Below the pieces are notes generated by a model. That model saw only the letters and a program-made list of their open reading frames with translations, was not told the DNA's origin and ran no database searches. Positions 32,294 to 46,046 of a stretch of DNA of 64,000 nucleotides are shown piece after piece. The DNA comes from Mauremys mutica (Eukaryota; Chordata; Testudines; Geoemydidae): NCBI RefSeq assembly GCF_020497125.1, contig NC_059081.1, positions 13,629,105-13,693,104 on the forward strand, read 5' to 3'. Position numbers and translations under genes: made by a program. The stretch's first letter is position 1. Every line of letters begins with the position of its first letter.

Positions 32294-32372
32294 CAGGTCC
32301 TCAGCTAGTGTAAATTACTGTAGTGCCATTCAACTGAGCTTCATCTATTTACAGCTCCTGAGGATCTGGCCC
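32294..32372. repeat. Old palindromic repeat
   Basis: Left CAGGTCCTCAGCTAGTGTAA; right TTTACAGCTCCTGAGGATCT followed by GGCCC. Same family as 34254-34341. Confidence 0.55.
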
Positions 32373-34253
32373 TGTGAATTACTACTGGAAGAAGATATGG
32401 GCCATGCTGTGTCTTTCTGGAAGGGTCTCCAAAGTTGCTTTTGATCTTTTTTCACAAAATACCTTTTGCATATTCTTTCCTGCTCTTTTTGGAGCCTTGT
32501 GTCCTGAGCATGAAAAGAAAAAACATGCACACAAAGAGATCCTAAATGCTGATTGATTTCTTGTCAACATCAGTGTGTAGCGACAGTGTTGTCTACTTCC
32601 AAATCGAGACAAAACTCCTCTCTGATTACTTAGTACAGATTATTGAGGTCAGAGCAATAGTGCCTGCACAAGATTCAGGTAGGATCCTAAATCTGTTTTC
32701 TGATGCAAAATTTAGGTCATATGGCTTGATTCCTAACAGAGATACAATGAGTAAAGATCTCTCGAATGGTTTTATTCTGCACGGAGATGTCAAAATGCTG
32801 TACTTCTCTATTCAAGCACCTGGCATGAAATGATTGTCTCACAAAATCATAATCCATCAAGTTCTTCTTTCACGAATATCAATCAATGCTAAGAACATAA
32901 CTATTTTATCCTAGGAGTGCTCAATCATTTTACTTTCCACTTCATGTACATCTACGGTATGGTGACATTTTAAAATTTCAGTTTGACGGGTAATCATTAG
33001 ACATTTTAAAATGTCTCATTCAGTTTTTGTTGTGTCCTGTGATGACATTTGCTTACAATACTTCATATTTCATGATTATGCCAGTTCTTTTTAGCATGTA
33101 ATGTACATAATGTTGAGTTATAACTTGGATCAGAATTATCTCAATTTCCTGACAATAAACCTGTCTATGGTATTGGGAAATTGAAACTAAAACTAACTTG
33201 ATACCTGTTCTGGCCTTAATGATAGGGCTAAAGGCTTCAAAACAAAACAAAAACCCTCTCAATAGATTTTTCCTGAAATAACAAGCCAACTTCATGATGG
33301 TTCTCATCAAACTTGTGAGATGTCACCCCTTTAGGTTCTTCTGAACTGCAGGAACCCCTCTCTTCTAATAATTGATGTCTCTGGTGTTTCTCCATTTTTA
33401 ACCACCTTCCTCATCAGGACAGAGGGAAGATTAAATGGTACATCCACACGGCAAAGTGTCTTTGGTTTTCCCAGCCTTATCACTCCATGTCTCCTGCTGA
33501 GCAACTACCTCAGCTAATTGTGAGGCGAGCAAAATGGAGAATTTTGCTTGAAACCTAACAACTTCCTGTTCATTAACCTCGGAGTCTCAGCCAAATTCCA
33601 GCTCAGGTTAATTACACTGTGTTTACTAACGTCCTCCTCTAGCTTCAATTGGATGCTTTATTCTTCACTTCCTTTCCTAAATGGTTTGATATTATAAACA
33701 GTGGCTATGATCCTACACAGAGGAGGGCAAAGGTGACCTTTACATATCCCTTACCTACCATAGGCATAGTGTGAGCTTTAATTAAAGTGCTTGGAGACCC
33801 TGGGATACGGGATGGTGCAGCAGTGAAAAGCCTTGTTAGTCTTATTTAGAAGCTGGTTCTACAATACAGGAAATTGAGCGGCTCCATCTCTAGTACCCAC
33901 GAGCATGCAGCTTTTTTCCCCACCCACGGTAAATATCTTTTTAGCCTTCATATAGAGCTAATACCTACTGCCTCCTCCAGAGAGGTCGAAAATAATGCGG
34001 CTGCAGCACAAAATGATAACAGGCTAGAGGCAGGCAGCACTGAAGGGGTTAAAAAGGAGCCCAGATCTAGTACTAAAATTAGCTCTTCAATGTAGGCAAA
34101 TTAAACCGTTCAGTCTTGCAAATGTATTTAGCTCAATCAATAGCCTGTCCAGCTTTACAGCACAGACAAGATCCTGCATGTCTGTCACCTGCCTGCACAA
34201 CAATACACTATAATGTAAGTGCATTCTGCTAGTCCACCTTAAAAAAAAATACA

Positions 34254-34341
34254 GGGCCAAATTATCTGCTGGTGTAAATCGGTGTAACTCCATTGAAATC
34301 AGAGGAGCTGTGTCAGTTTACACCAGCACAGAATTTGGTCC
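34254..34341. repeat. Old palindromic repeat, best copy
   Basis: 88 bp. The left arm starts GGGCCAAATTATCTGCTGGT, and the reverse complement of the right arm starts GGACCAAATTCTGTGCTGGT. GTGTAAA and ACTCC/GCTCC words match further in. The centre reads CATTGAAATCAGAGG. Confidence 0.65.
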
Positions 34342-35754
34342 ACAGGCACTATTTGGTACACACTTACTAAACATTGCATAGGACCCCACAGCATATGCTA
34401 CTGCCCTTTTGTCTATGAAAGTCCACCTGTGCTGAGGCTATAACTGTTCCATAGACACTATGACAATAAAGAATCCAGTTAAGCATCTGTCATTCCCATC
34501 TGCTCACCTGAAGTGTGCTACCCACTGTCAAATCAGTTAGAAACATGCGTGCCCCTCACCACAATGAGCAGGTGAGAAATTGTCTTTTTGCAAAGTGTCA
34601 GCATTTGTTACTGGCAAAGGCACTGAGGAAAGCTTAGGGAAACTCAGCCTGCAAGGCGGCTCTCGGAAGGGGCTCAATGAAAGTTGCTTGCTGCATTTCA
34701 TGGATTTGCTCAGACACCTGAGAGGCAGAACGTGTCCATCCACTAAAGTAGCAATGATGTGTAAAGGGGGCAGAGGGGAGAAATTCATGGCTTGTCCACA
34801 AGGTCGCCTTGCTACATTAATTGGAAGCTAAAGGTGGCAGAGCAGCACTTGTTCAAGCAAAGGTTAGAGCCAAGTGCCAAAGGTATTTTTTTCTCCTCCT
34901 GCCAGCTAGCATAATAAACATTTAGAGAGATTCAGTGTTTTATTTTTCTGATGAGCAGGGGAGCTGGATGCTTGGTGAACGGCATCTGGCAGAGCAACAC
35001 AAATGTGCAGCAATCATGACATGAAACAGACAGAGACCCTGGGAGAGAAAAACACGTGTTTGAAAAATCCATGAAAAAAGCAAACCACAGTTTGACCTGG
35101 ATGTTGTATAAATGGGAATCAGCTGCACCAAGAGGAATCTGTCAGTGCTGGCAGTGGGAAATTATTTTCTTGGAGATTATGCTAATCAGTTTGGTTTAGT
35201 GTAGCATAGTCTGGTTTGAGGACAAGGCACATGTCAGAATGGAGCATTGCTAACTGATAAGTGAAGTGAGTTTCAGTCCATGATGGATTCTACCAGCCTC
35301 AGGGAACAATAAACTGTAGTGGCATTGCATTCCCTGTAAAATGTATTGATTACAAAAACTCATCTTTTGGCACTAGTGACTTCATCTGATTTTACTTCTG
35401 CAGTCCAGCCAGACACTTGGAGATTATGCAATGTCTATGTGAGGGGACTTCTGGTGGAGGGAGACTGGTGGGATTTAGACTCCTAAGTCTTAATGCCAAT
35501 GCTAACACCAGCTCCTGGGCAGGTCACGTGCAGCCACACTAGCAGATGCGGCCTCTAATTTTAGCTGCCTCCGTTGTTGGGTGCCCAGGTTTGGTCACTG
35601 AGCAGCTCCCATTGCTGCTCAGTGATTGCAGCTGGGGTTTTAGGTGCTTAGTGTATTCCACACCCCTCCTGAGTGTGGTGTTATGTCCCCTCTACTGGCA
35701 TGGAGACCACTTAGCGATTAATGGGCCTGCTACAGCCTTAACTAAGAGCTGTGG

Positions 35755-35802
35755 AGCTTTTAGCTCATGCATGTAGCTCCAGAGGTCCCTGGTTCGATCC
35801 CA
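35755..35802 (+). repeat. tRNA-like Pol III box remnant
   Basis: TAGCTCATGC (A-box-like), then GGTTCGATCCC (a good B box) about 28 bp on. There is no acceptor stem or cloverleaf, so this is probably a SINE head and not a tRNA gene. Confidence 0.35.
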
Positions 35803-37873
35803 CCCACCAACAACCAGAGTTTGTCAGTGTTCCACTTAGCACTTCTCAAAGTCAGATCCAAGGTATCTCAAATCAGGATCCCAAAATTAAAGGCCATTTT
35901 TGAAAATCTGACCCTAACCTCTTCCTCAGTTCCTGCAAACTAGAGATAATAACAGGGCCATCTGTGGGGATTAACAAGTCAGGAACAGGGTTCTCTGCTG
36001 ACATAATTCCATTGACTTCAGTAGATATGCACCAGGAGAGAATTTGACCCTTTGTGTTTATAAAGACTTTGAAGGTGAACACTGCTCTGTAAGCACTAAG
36101 GAGTCCCACCATGAATTCAGGAAGACATTTGCATGGACTGAAATTTGGACTAGCCAAGCGTTGCCTTGCTAAGTGACTCACCCTCTTTGTAACAGTGAGA
36201 AATCCTAAGATGGTCTATGGTTATACATTGCCATTTGTTTTAGAGATATCTCCAAGGAGAAGATTAAATCATGAGAACAGTAAAAAAGCAAGGAGTTCTA
36301 ATCAGAAGTGTAGATGCAGATATAGTCCCCTTCCCAGGTCTAACCTTTTAAGAAAATCAATAGAGTGTCATGGAAAACACCTGTGATGAAAGCTATTCAA
36401 GCACAGTGCCCTGCCAGCAAAGTTTCTCTCAGAACAGTATTAGATTGAGGGCAGAGTTGATCTTCAGGACAGGTTAGAAATGACCCTTCATTCTACTTGT
36501 TCCTCCGTTCCTCTGACTATATGTTCAGTGTTTAAGCTCCACTCCCCTTTGACATGAGAGCAGTTTCTGGGCCGGATCCTGCTCTCAGTGAAATATGTGG
36601 CATTTTTTGCCAGTGATTTTAATGGGGGCAGTTTCAGGGCCTACATGAGTGAAGCAGAGGCCTCAACGGATGTATCTCCAGTAAAGTCAATTGAGCATAT
36701 TTACAGCAGCTGAGGATCCATCCCATTACATTTTATTCTCAGTTCTTCTTGGGCTCAATCCTGGGAGTCGGTTAATCATGTTGACACTATCAACCAATGA
36801 AATGCCTAGTTAATATCTTTCACCGTAGAACACACACTCAAATCTCTTTAGTTCTTACAGTAATATTTACTATAGATTGGATGGAAGAGACTCAGGTCCT
36901 ATTAATGATAATTAACAACCACCACCACCACCAATGAATGGTTCAACATTAATTTTATCATTGACTTCAGTGGGAGCAGAAGCCACCTCATACACAGTCT
37001 TTTCATCCTTTAACGTTGACTGGTCTAAGTTTATCTATCAACTTTTCCCAATTTCTCACACCAAGTGTGAAAAAGACTAATTTCCTAAGATACGGATGAA
37101 TTTGCTAATCCTGCTGTTCAAAGTGGACTCTGTGTCCACTTTGATTTTGATAATTCCCATTAAAACTGTGAAGCATGTTATAACAATGCTGATTGTTCAA
37201 AGACGCCAGCTTTCTCTGCATTTCTAAAACTACCATCTAGCCAGACCAAGAGAGCACTGTATTTTCCCCAAACACAAGGGCCAGACATACGCTCTCAGTC
37301 AAGATGACTGTTAGTTTAGCTTAAGAGGAGAAACAAACAAGAAAGAGCCAAAATTAAGTCTGAAGTGGAGAGTACATGGTGTATGTCGACTCTGAGTTGA
37401 GCACAGAATGGCCGCCTGCCTCTGTGGATAGCTAAGACCTAAGTGATTTATCAGCAATATTTTATATAGGAGATCAGCACCTAAGTCCCATAGGCTCCTT
37501 AGAAAATCTCAATCTGAAAGTTTAAAAGTGCAGATTTCAGAAGGTGAAGAAAGCAAACACCTGCCGTGCTGAAATGGTGAAGGATCCTCACAAAGTAAGA
37601 GCAGAAATGCGCAATTTTCCCTTCAGTGACAAAGAGAAATTCTCGAGTTCCCATTATTACCTTTACTGGAAACTAGTGATTGCCTAGTGGGCCCACATTT
37701 TGCCCTCAAGTATGTTCTTGAAACTGTCATCGAAGCCAACAGGAGCTTGATTCACATACCTGAGAGCAGAATCTGGCCAGTAGGTTACACAGTTTTTTCA
37801 TGGCCAGGGGGTCATCCCACATGAAGTCAGCTACAGACTTCTCAACTAACAGCACGACTGGCCTAAGTGTCAC

Positions 37874-38293
37874 CTAGGGCTGTCAAGTGATTAAAAAAAT
37901 TAATTGCGATTAATCGCACTGCTAAGCAATAATAGAATACCATGTACTTAAATATTTTTGGATGTTTTCTATATTTTCAAATATATTGATTTCAATTACA
38001 ACACGGAATACAAAGTCTACAGTGCTCACTTTATATTTATTTTTGATTACAAGAATTTGCACTGTAGAAAAACAAAAGAAATGGTAGTTTTCAATTCACC
38101 GAATACAAGTACCATAGTGTAATCTCTTTATCATGAAACTTGAATTTACAAATGTAGAATTATGTACAAAAAAACCTGCATTCAAAAATAAAACAACATA
38201 AAACTTTAGCGCCTACAAGTCCAATCACTCCTACTTCTTGTTCAGCCAATCGCTCAAACAAGTTTGTTTACATTTGCAGGAGATAATGCTGAT
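37874..38293 (+). mobile_element. hAT-type transposon fragment
   Basis: Starts CTAGGGCTGTCAAGTGATTA, followed by the palindromic AATTAATTGCGATTAATCGC, then AT-rich sequence to CAAGTTTGTTTACATTTGC. This is the 5' end of a recognisable vertebrate hAT family. The matching right end (TTGACAGCCCTAG) is not found nearby, so the copy is truncated. Confidence 0.65.
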
Positions 38294-40044
38294 GAAACAC
38301 ATAATCAAATCTTGAGAGTTGGCACAACTGAGATGGCAGCTGAGTCAGTTCAGGAGCACCCAGGAGGAATCAGGACCACTTTACAGCCAGCCAGCAGCTT
38401 TTGATTTTTGGATGCATTGATGAAGGTTGATTTTGCAGACTCAGGGGCTGGGGAGAACTCTCGGCCCTGATGACCTCAGCCACGCGTATTAAGTGGGAGG
38501 ATGCAGCTTCACAGGAGGAAAGAAATGCCTCCAAGCACCCATGCTTTGCAATCATCTGATGAGCTGTGCCAGCATGTCAGAAATCAAAAGGAGAGCCTGG
38601 AAGTTTGGGTTCTTTTGCCCAGTATCCAAGAAGGAAGTGTTCCTAGTTCAGCCCAAAGGTGCCCTGACACACAAGTATAATGGAGTAAGTCCTGCAGTTC
38701 TTACTCAGGCACAATTCCCATTCACATCTGAAGTCGGAACAAGGGAAAGAGCTGCATGTCTGATTTTCCACAGCCCCTCTAATACATGGAAGGTGCAAGG
38801 TTGCAGCCTTCGAGGCAGTCTTAAAGCACAGTTAATTCTTTTGCTGCAGCAAAACACACACACGACCTTCTTAGCACGCTAGCATTGTGGGGAATTCTCC
38901 ATGGAGAGCAAGTGTGCAAAATATTAATTACTTTGGCGGGTTAAAAAAAAAAAAAGAAAAATCACAGCAGTCACCAGCTGAGTGTCTACGAAGGTAGCAG
39001 TTCGACATACATACAAATACTGTTGGAGATGCCTGTTTATTGCCAGTCTTTAGGAAGAGAGGAACAGCCTTTAAGAACCGTGATGTTGTGCTCTATCATG
39101 CAGGATGTTTAATTTGCTTGAAAGTAGCCACCATGTCCAGCCTTTTCTGTTTCTGATCACTCAGCGAAATCATTTCTTCCCTCAAGCCATATTATTAAGG
39201 TGTCAAAAATCAACTTTTGATTTAAAGGGACCTGAGCCAAAGTCTACTGAAGCCAAGAGGACATTTTCCACCTGACTTCAATGAGCTTTGGATCAGGCCC
39301 TAAGGGCCCCAATTGAAAAAGAAATGCTGGGCACTTGACCTCCCAAACTCCAAGTCAGTGGGAGCTGCAGGGTCTCGTCAGCTCTGAAAATCCAGCCCCA
39401 GGCATCTAAAACTTCCTTATGGTTTTTTAAGGAAGGGATTTTAATTCGTGCCTTTGATGTGTTAAGAACGGGTGAAGAGAGCTGTGCAAAAGACACCATT
39501 TGCCGTGCACAAATTTTAATCGGTCCTACAAAACCAAGGGACTCTGCTCTGTATTCCTTAGCACTGCCCACTGGCACCTTATTCACGCTTTACATGTATA
39601 CAGACAAAGCACTCTCATCACATCAGCCATCTACCTTCCATTGGAAGTCGGCCAGTGAGCATTGTGTGCCTAACCCCTGTTGTGCCTTTGGCAATTTCCT
39701 CTGGATAACTGATGTGCTGGGTAGTTTGGCCATAGAGTATTTTTAATGCCTGTAAGTTGGCTAAATAATCTTTCAGCCTTGGAAACAGCAATTCTTAAAA
39801 CTAGCTCCAAGGCGAGTCATGTGGGAAGAGGGAAGTGGTTCTCCCGAAGCTATTCAACAATTTCTTCTGGTACAGCAACAGCGGCTGGGGGCCTCCCTGG
39901 TGGCATTTCCACGGTCGTTGGTTAATGAGATACTGTCCCTCCATCAAGATCAGCTCTGAAATAAGGAGGAACACCACTGACAGGACTAATAAGCATCAGC
40001 TGATATTTGTCCCTTAATTGTCTCATTTTAGAGCTTTTAAAATA
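38294..40044. other. Host DNA
   Basis: A 129-codon frame at 38493-38882 has no recognised domain. A TCACAGCAGTCACC stretch follows an A-rich run at 38943-38957. Confidence 0.4.
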
Positions 40045-40280
40045 GAGGCAGTATAGTCCAGTGCACTGGACTGGACTTTGGGAGACCTGGGTCCTATTCC
40101 CAGACTAGCCGCTGACTCTGTGTGACTTTAGTAGAGTCACATCTCTTCTCTGAGCCTCTATCCCATCCCACCTTTGTATGCCTTGTCTATTCAGGCTGAA
40201 AGCCCCTCAGCACAGGGGCTGCGTCTTACCCAAATGAAAATACAGTGCCTAGCACAGTGGGGCCTTAGATAATACAAATA
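40045..40280 (+). repeat. MIR-like core SINE with tail, sense
   Basis: Head CAGTATAGTCCAGTGCACTG, then GGGAGACCTGGGTCCTATTC, and the tail AGCACAGGGGCTGCGTCTTA and ACAGTGCCTAGCACAGTGGG. This shows that the core and the tail seen separately elsewhere belong to one element. Confidence 0.75.
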
Positions 40281-41639
40281 GTGTGCAAATCCTGCATCGA
40301 GTTCTCTTTATTATGGACACAGGACAAAAGCACAACAGCTTGTTTGTTCCTGATTACAAGTTTGTCTGAATTTGACAAACATTGGACAATTCCAAATAAT
40401 CACCTGTTGGGGTTCTTGTCCAGGACATGTGCTTGTTACTACCTGTTCCTACTATAAGATCAGACCCTATACTGGCTGTCTCTGTGGGTCGGTCGGAGAT
40501 AAGACATTAAAGATAAACCTCAAGAATTTGAATATACCAAGGTTTAAGATTATTTATAATGGACCAAAGCAAAACCTCCATCTCTAATGAGGGGACATTT
40601 GCTAGATTCAGGTCCAGAGCTGGGACTGGATTTCAAAATTCACCCTCAAAATTCAGTGGTTTTTGAGATGCAGAGTTATAATCTGGGGCCAAGCTGTTAT
40701 ATACATCCAAACTGCAGAGGGATTTAAGGTTTACCTCCATTAAGAACATTTACACAGGGGTTATTTCATTGATGCAGATGCATGAGTGAAAACCCTTAAT
40801 GTAGATGTGCTACTCTACCACAAAATGGAGTTTACACCAGCATGGCTTAATTCAGTGATTTACTAGATGGTAGCTACATTGGTGCAACCATTCCTAATGT
40901 AAACAAGTCCATAGAAAGACTTGGGCTTTTTGCATAAATGAAGGAATTCTATTAAGTTGTAGCTGTTTCTTTTTAAGGCTGTAGAGAAGGTCTCCATCCA
41001 TTTCTCCAAGCCAGGATTAGAGGATTGCCTGAGACATACAGGGTCACTTCAAGATGGATTGTAAAACAATATGTTCAATGAATGATTTTAGAAACCTGGC
41101 CTACTGGCTAAATGTATCGCTTGTGCAACAAGCTGTCTGAGAGTCTTTCGTTAGACCTTAAATAACTGCTCCTTGTAGATCTTTCTTCACAGATGTGATC
41201 CTCACTGGTAAGGGAGGGGAGAAGGAGCCCCCTTTGAAAATTTGGACCCATAACTCAGCATTTACTTTATTATTCAGGCAGTAAGATTGGAGGAGGGAGG
41301 GGGGCAGAAGCTGGAAAGAAACAAGACTGCTTCAAACATTTCAAAGTGAAAATAAACTTGGTAGTTTTTCACAAACCCGGGATTTCATTGTGTTTGCTAT
41401 AATTGCCTTTTTGGTCATTTATTACCCTTTGCACATAACAGCGCTGTCTGAGTTGCATTTAACAACTCTTCTCCTTGGACGGCCTTGTGAATGTCTAGCT
41501 TCATGTTCTCACAGAGATGATAAATGCTGCACAGACAAAACTGCCTGTAGTTCAGGAATGTTTACTATCAAGCTCTCACATAGCACATTTTAGCAGTAGA
41601 GCTCGAATCCCTCTGCAAAAGGAGATCAGTCTCCTCACC

Positions 41640-41765
41640 CCACTTCAGCCAGGGAAACTAAGGCTCAGAGAGGGGAAAGTGATTTGCCCGAGGTCACTCA
41701 CCAGATGAGCCGGGATCAGCACCCAGGTCTCTTGAGTCTTAGTGCATTGGGCCAATAAGACTCGA
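41640..41765 (-). repeat. MIR-like core SINE
   Basis: AAACTAAGGCTCAGAGAGGG, GATTTGCCCGAGGTCACTC and CACCCAGGTCTCTTGAGTC, in reverse MIR order. Confidence 0.7.
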
Positions 41766-42114
41766 CTCTCCACTGCATCCCAATCTAGCTCTCAGTCTCT
41801 AGTGAAGAGAAGCTCTATCACAAGTTATCATCAAGCTGGAACATGACCTCTGGGAGCCATATTACCACACATGACTTTGACCACGGTTTTGAAGTCAGCG
41901 CAGGCAGGGACAAATCAGGGACCAAGGCCCACCCACAGCCAGCTGACACCACCTTCAACACAAACTTGGCCCTAACTACTCTGTTTGCAGAGCCACAGTC
42001 AGACCTGCGTTAGCTAACAGGTCTCCTCAGAGTCCTGTTCTTGCTGGATGTAGTTTCAAGTAAAGACAACCCCTCCAGACCAGGCTAGAGTGTTCTCTTC
42101 CCCACTACAGTCTG

Positions 42115-42225
42115 CGGAGGGAGAAGGAGAATGGGCACTGAAAGGTGAAGTAACGTGCCCAAATCACACCGCTGTCCATTTGACAGAGCTGGGACTAGAA
42201 CTCAGGGCACAGGGCTGGGCAGCAG
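42115..42225 (-). repeat. MIR-like core SINE fragment
   Basis: GTGAAGTAACGTGCCCAAAT and GAGCTGGGACTAGAACTCAG, in reverse order. Short and diverged. Confidence 0.5.
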
Positions 42226-45200
42226 CAGACAACTTTTTTTTTTAAACTTTTGCCAGTTGTTTAAGAGATTGTGTTTGAGTTTGGCAGTGGGCCCAAGTGT
42301 GGGACTGGTGGCGGCGGAGGGTTAAGCATTTGTTTCATGAACTAGTTTATCCATCCCTACTCGTCAATGCGGTATTAAGGGTAAGTGAGTGTGCGCACCT
42401 TTTCTGTGGTTCAGACTCATCATTCCCACCAGCACGAGAGAGTCACATGAGTGTATTGGCGACTGGACAGAATCTGTAATTTAGATCCTGTTGAATCAAA
42501 GATTTTAACCGACCTGTGGCCACCCAGTGCTTCGTGGTTGTCTCTATGCTGAAGAGCAGGGTCATTTGGAACCTCACAGGCCTCATTTCCACTTGGAAGG
42601 GGGGAGGGGGCGAAAGGGTGTTTAGTTAACTTGAGCTAACTCAACACAGTAAAATCTTCCCGAAAGTCAGACTGTTTGTATTTTTGCAGCTTGAGCAAGA
42701 GACTGGAGCCACAGCCACAGGGTCAGAACTCCAATCTTTCTGTTGAGGCCCCAGTTACAAGGCACTGAGGCACATGCTTAACTGAAATTTGTATATAATG
42801 GGATTTTGTGAAGCATTTTAATTTTGATGGAACCACATCACTGGTGGAAACTGGTTTCGGCAAAGCTTTTCTGACCAGCTCTACTCATTCTCTCTTCTCT
42901 GAACCCCCTCCCCCTTGATAACATCCTGCTTGCAACGTGGTGGCCAGATGTGATAGTATCTGATAATTACTCTCCTAGCCCGAGATAGGATACAGCTCAA
43001 GACTGCATTGGCCTTTTTTGCACATTGTTCTATTGAGCCCAGCTCCTTTACAGGATCAAGATGTGGCACTCCAAAGACAATACCCGGGGTGAGAATGTAT
43101 CCGCTAGTAAGTGGATACTGCACTTCAGCTCATTATAGTGGGGGGTGACTGTGACAGTTTTTACATGAACATCACTGACCCAACCAACTGGCCAAATGGC
43201 TGTGACAAAGACATATCGTGTCCCCTCACTTTTTTCACAACATTAAAAATATGAGGAAACATTTGGAACCCAACTGTGTTTCTGTAAGCCATGCTTACTA
43301 GCTATGTATAAAAATTCAACAGCCTGGCTGTATACCCGTCATGTAAACCTCTGCTAGGTTCTGGTGGTTTCTGTGGTAGAAGACAGGGAGATGAAGTAGA
43401 GGGCTCCCAAGCTATTTAAAGGGATACTGCTCAATTCCTATACATTACACACAGCTTGGGACAGGAGAGAAACTGGCAGTGTTTCAGGTGTCTCATCACT
43501 AGCCCCTTGGGTTGACTATGGAGCTGTGTAGACAGGCAGAGGATTTTCATCCAGTCCTCCTCAATTTGGAGGACAGTTGCTGCAATGGGCGGGTCTTGAG
43601 GGTGGCATGTATTGATAGGGAGTGATGCTTAGCACTTGGCCATGAGCATGGAAGAAATACAAGTGAAAGATTTGGTCATATGAATACGTTTTTAAGATCT
43701 GGAATTCTCTTCTGCAACCTTTACTCACAGGGTAGAGGCACTCAAGTCAGACAGTGCACACACTGCTGGTAAAGTGTTTTGGGGATGGAAAATGCTACAT
43801 ATAATTATCTCCTGCAGCATTAGAGAAGAATTCAGCTTTGCTAGTACTTGAGATCCCCCAATCAGCTCAAATCACGACAGTGATGATATCTCATGAGCAG
43901 ACACTGACAGCTAAAGAATTATATATGGTTGGTTTGATGTTGTCAGCTATTCACAGAAGAACTATTGATTTCATTGGGAATTCTCCTCTAGGAGTGGATA
44001 CAAGATCCAGAAGCCAGCTACTATGGAGGAGGACTGGTGTGGGGGGAAGAAGTATAGCGGAAATGTGTTATTCTTTGAAACCCAAACATTTTTCAATAAA
44101 AATGGTTTCAAAGAGCTGTTAAACTAATTTGTACTCTATCACTTCACTATAGATATGAATGGATTTGTAGGTCTTACTTTTAAAGGGCCAATCTTGTTGC
44201 CACTGAAGTCAATGACAAAATTCTCAATGCCTTCAGTTGGGCAAGATCAGACCCACAATGTTCACTTAAAAAAATGAATAGATGTGTTGTCCTCCTATGT
44301 GGCTCACATGATGCTTTTGTATCTTGACCGGCTGATCAAGTCTTTAATTGTTTTCCAGCTAGTGGAATTTTCCACCATAGCAATAACCTTAGGGGTATTC
44401 TCAGTCTACAAAAATATCTTGACCCAACATAAAATGCATATTCTCTTCCAGAAGGAAATGTTGAACAGTTTGACAATATTCTTAATCTCTCAAGATATAG
44501 CCTTCCCCTCATGCCATAGGCCAGTTTGTAATAAGAACAAAGATCTGCGTGGAAGTATTCTACCGTTGCTTCTTTATGCTGTACTGCTATGCCTGGTACA
44601 TTTTGTTCCATCACTTGTCATTCTGGAGCAATCAGTCAACTACTTAACACTTAACAGGCAAAGCATTTTAAATCCTTTATCCTATTTTTCTTTGTTAGTT
44701 CTAAGAGGAGACACCAACTCATCACTAACTAGGACTATGTTGGACTGTACTATTTTATGAATGCACAGAAACACCTGCTACCTGCCATTCAAGCAGTGGG
44801 GAGTAATCAGTCAGCTACTCAACAATTACCAGGCAAAATGAAGCTTTTGAACTGGCAATTAGAGCACATCATTTTGGTGAATGACTGCAATTGTCTGACA
44901 AAGCATCTACATGACCTAAAAATAGCTTGTGTATTTCATATACACAATCTATAAATAATCTACAGTTGATTTCTTTCATGGATTTCCAAGAAGCTCTGGC
45001 ACGTTTTATAATTAATGATCATTAGGATTTAGAAGACAAATGAGTCATTCATTAGCTCAGTGTTCAGGTTAATGAGCAATAAATGTTTATGAAAGACATG
45101 ATTTATTTGTCTGTAATGTCCGTGTTACAATGGCAAGACACAAATGACCTATTTACTTGCAGAAGGCAGGGGATGGCAAGACATTCTACAAGACCTCATG

Positions 45201-45821
45201 GGGCCTGATCCTGAAAACATTACCAGACACAATGTTTGTGATTGTTGCGTCACTGGCTTTGTTTTGGCTAGGACGAGTAACCTTAGCCACATTTGCTAGC
45301 TAAGCCTGACGTTTTTCCTACTCATTAGGTTCAAGAGTTTTGTTAACATTCCATGATGTATAAGGCTAGTTATGTGGGGCATTTAGGTATACAGCACATT
45401 GCCCCTGCTATTATTTCCTTGTCACAGATCTGAGGACAAAGACATTTATCTAACTGAGGGAAATACAGAACGGTACCTTTAAGTATAGAGTTCCTTTTGA
45501 TACAGTCCAAACAAGTGAACCCAACTACCACAGTATGAGCTAAAAGAAATGTAAAGCTATCTCCGTGGTTCTATTACAATTCAATTTTGTGTATGCTGTC
45601 TTTCAGAGAAGCTCCCCACCCCGCTACTCTGCCGCCTTATATTTAATAGTTCAGAACAAAGCTCAGAAGTAATGAAAAAAGAATAGAGGGGGGAAAAAAG
45701 CAGCACAGGATATCACAGCTGATCCTGAAAGGAAAACCAAAAACTAGATCAGCTCTACTGTTTTAAAAAGCCAAAAATAGGCATGGATGCTTGCTACATC
45801 CTTCTCTATGGTAGTGTCATA

Positions 45822-46046
45822 GCGTAGATGCTTCCTATACTGATGGAAGGAAGATCAGTTGATGTAGTTAATCCATTTCTCCAAGAAGTGGTAGCTAGGT
45901 TGACAGAAGAATTCTTCCATCAATCTAGCTGTGTCTACAGTGGGGGTTAGGTCTACCTAATTATGTTGCACAGGGCACAAAAATTTTTTCATAGCCTTGA
46001 GCAATGTAGCTAGGTTGATCTAACCTTTTTAGCGTACATCAGGCCC
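45822..46046 (+). mobile_element. MITE related to the outer element at 54531
   Basis: Shares GGTAGCTAGGTTGACAGAAG, AATTCTTCCATCAATCTAGC, GGGCACAAAAATTTTTTCAT and ATGTAGCTAGGTTGATCTAA with 54531-55125. The start is eroded and the end is near AGGCCC. It is uninterrupted, so it shows what the element at 54531 looked like before it was split. Confidence 0.6.

Larger units (their letters stand above)
31458..37873. other. Long stretch of host DNA
   Basis: No gene recognised; the longest frames (up to 131 codons) lack domains. It holds the MIR at 31560-31700, palindromic repeats at 32294-32372 and 34254-34341, a tRNA-like segment at 35755-35802 and a short ACC run at 36919-36934. Confidence 0.45.
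40281..45821. other. Host DNA
   Basis: No gene recognised. Two reverse MIR copies are listed separately. A low-confidence MITE-like stretch with TTTACACAGGGGTTATTTC and TAATGTAAACAAGTCC lies near 40690-40915. The 158-codon frame at 44284-44760 is discussed in the findings. Confidence 0.4.

Noticed and set aside
35755..35802. Possible tRNA gene (good B box)
   Set aside because: No acceptor stem or anticodon arm could be drawn; it fits a SINE-type remnant only.
42880..43130. Possible LINE fragment on the reverse strand
   Set aside because: Some words look like reptile LINE sequence, but I could not match it to any family with confidence, and it has no clear end.
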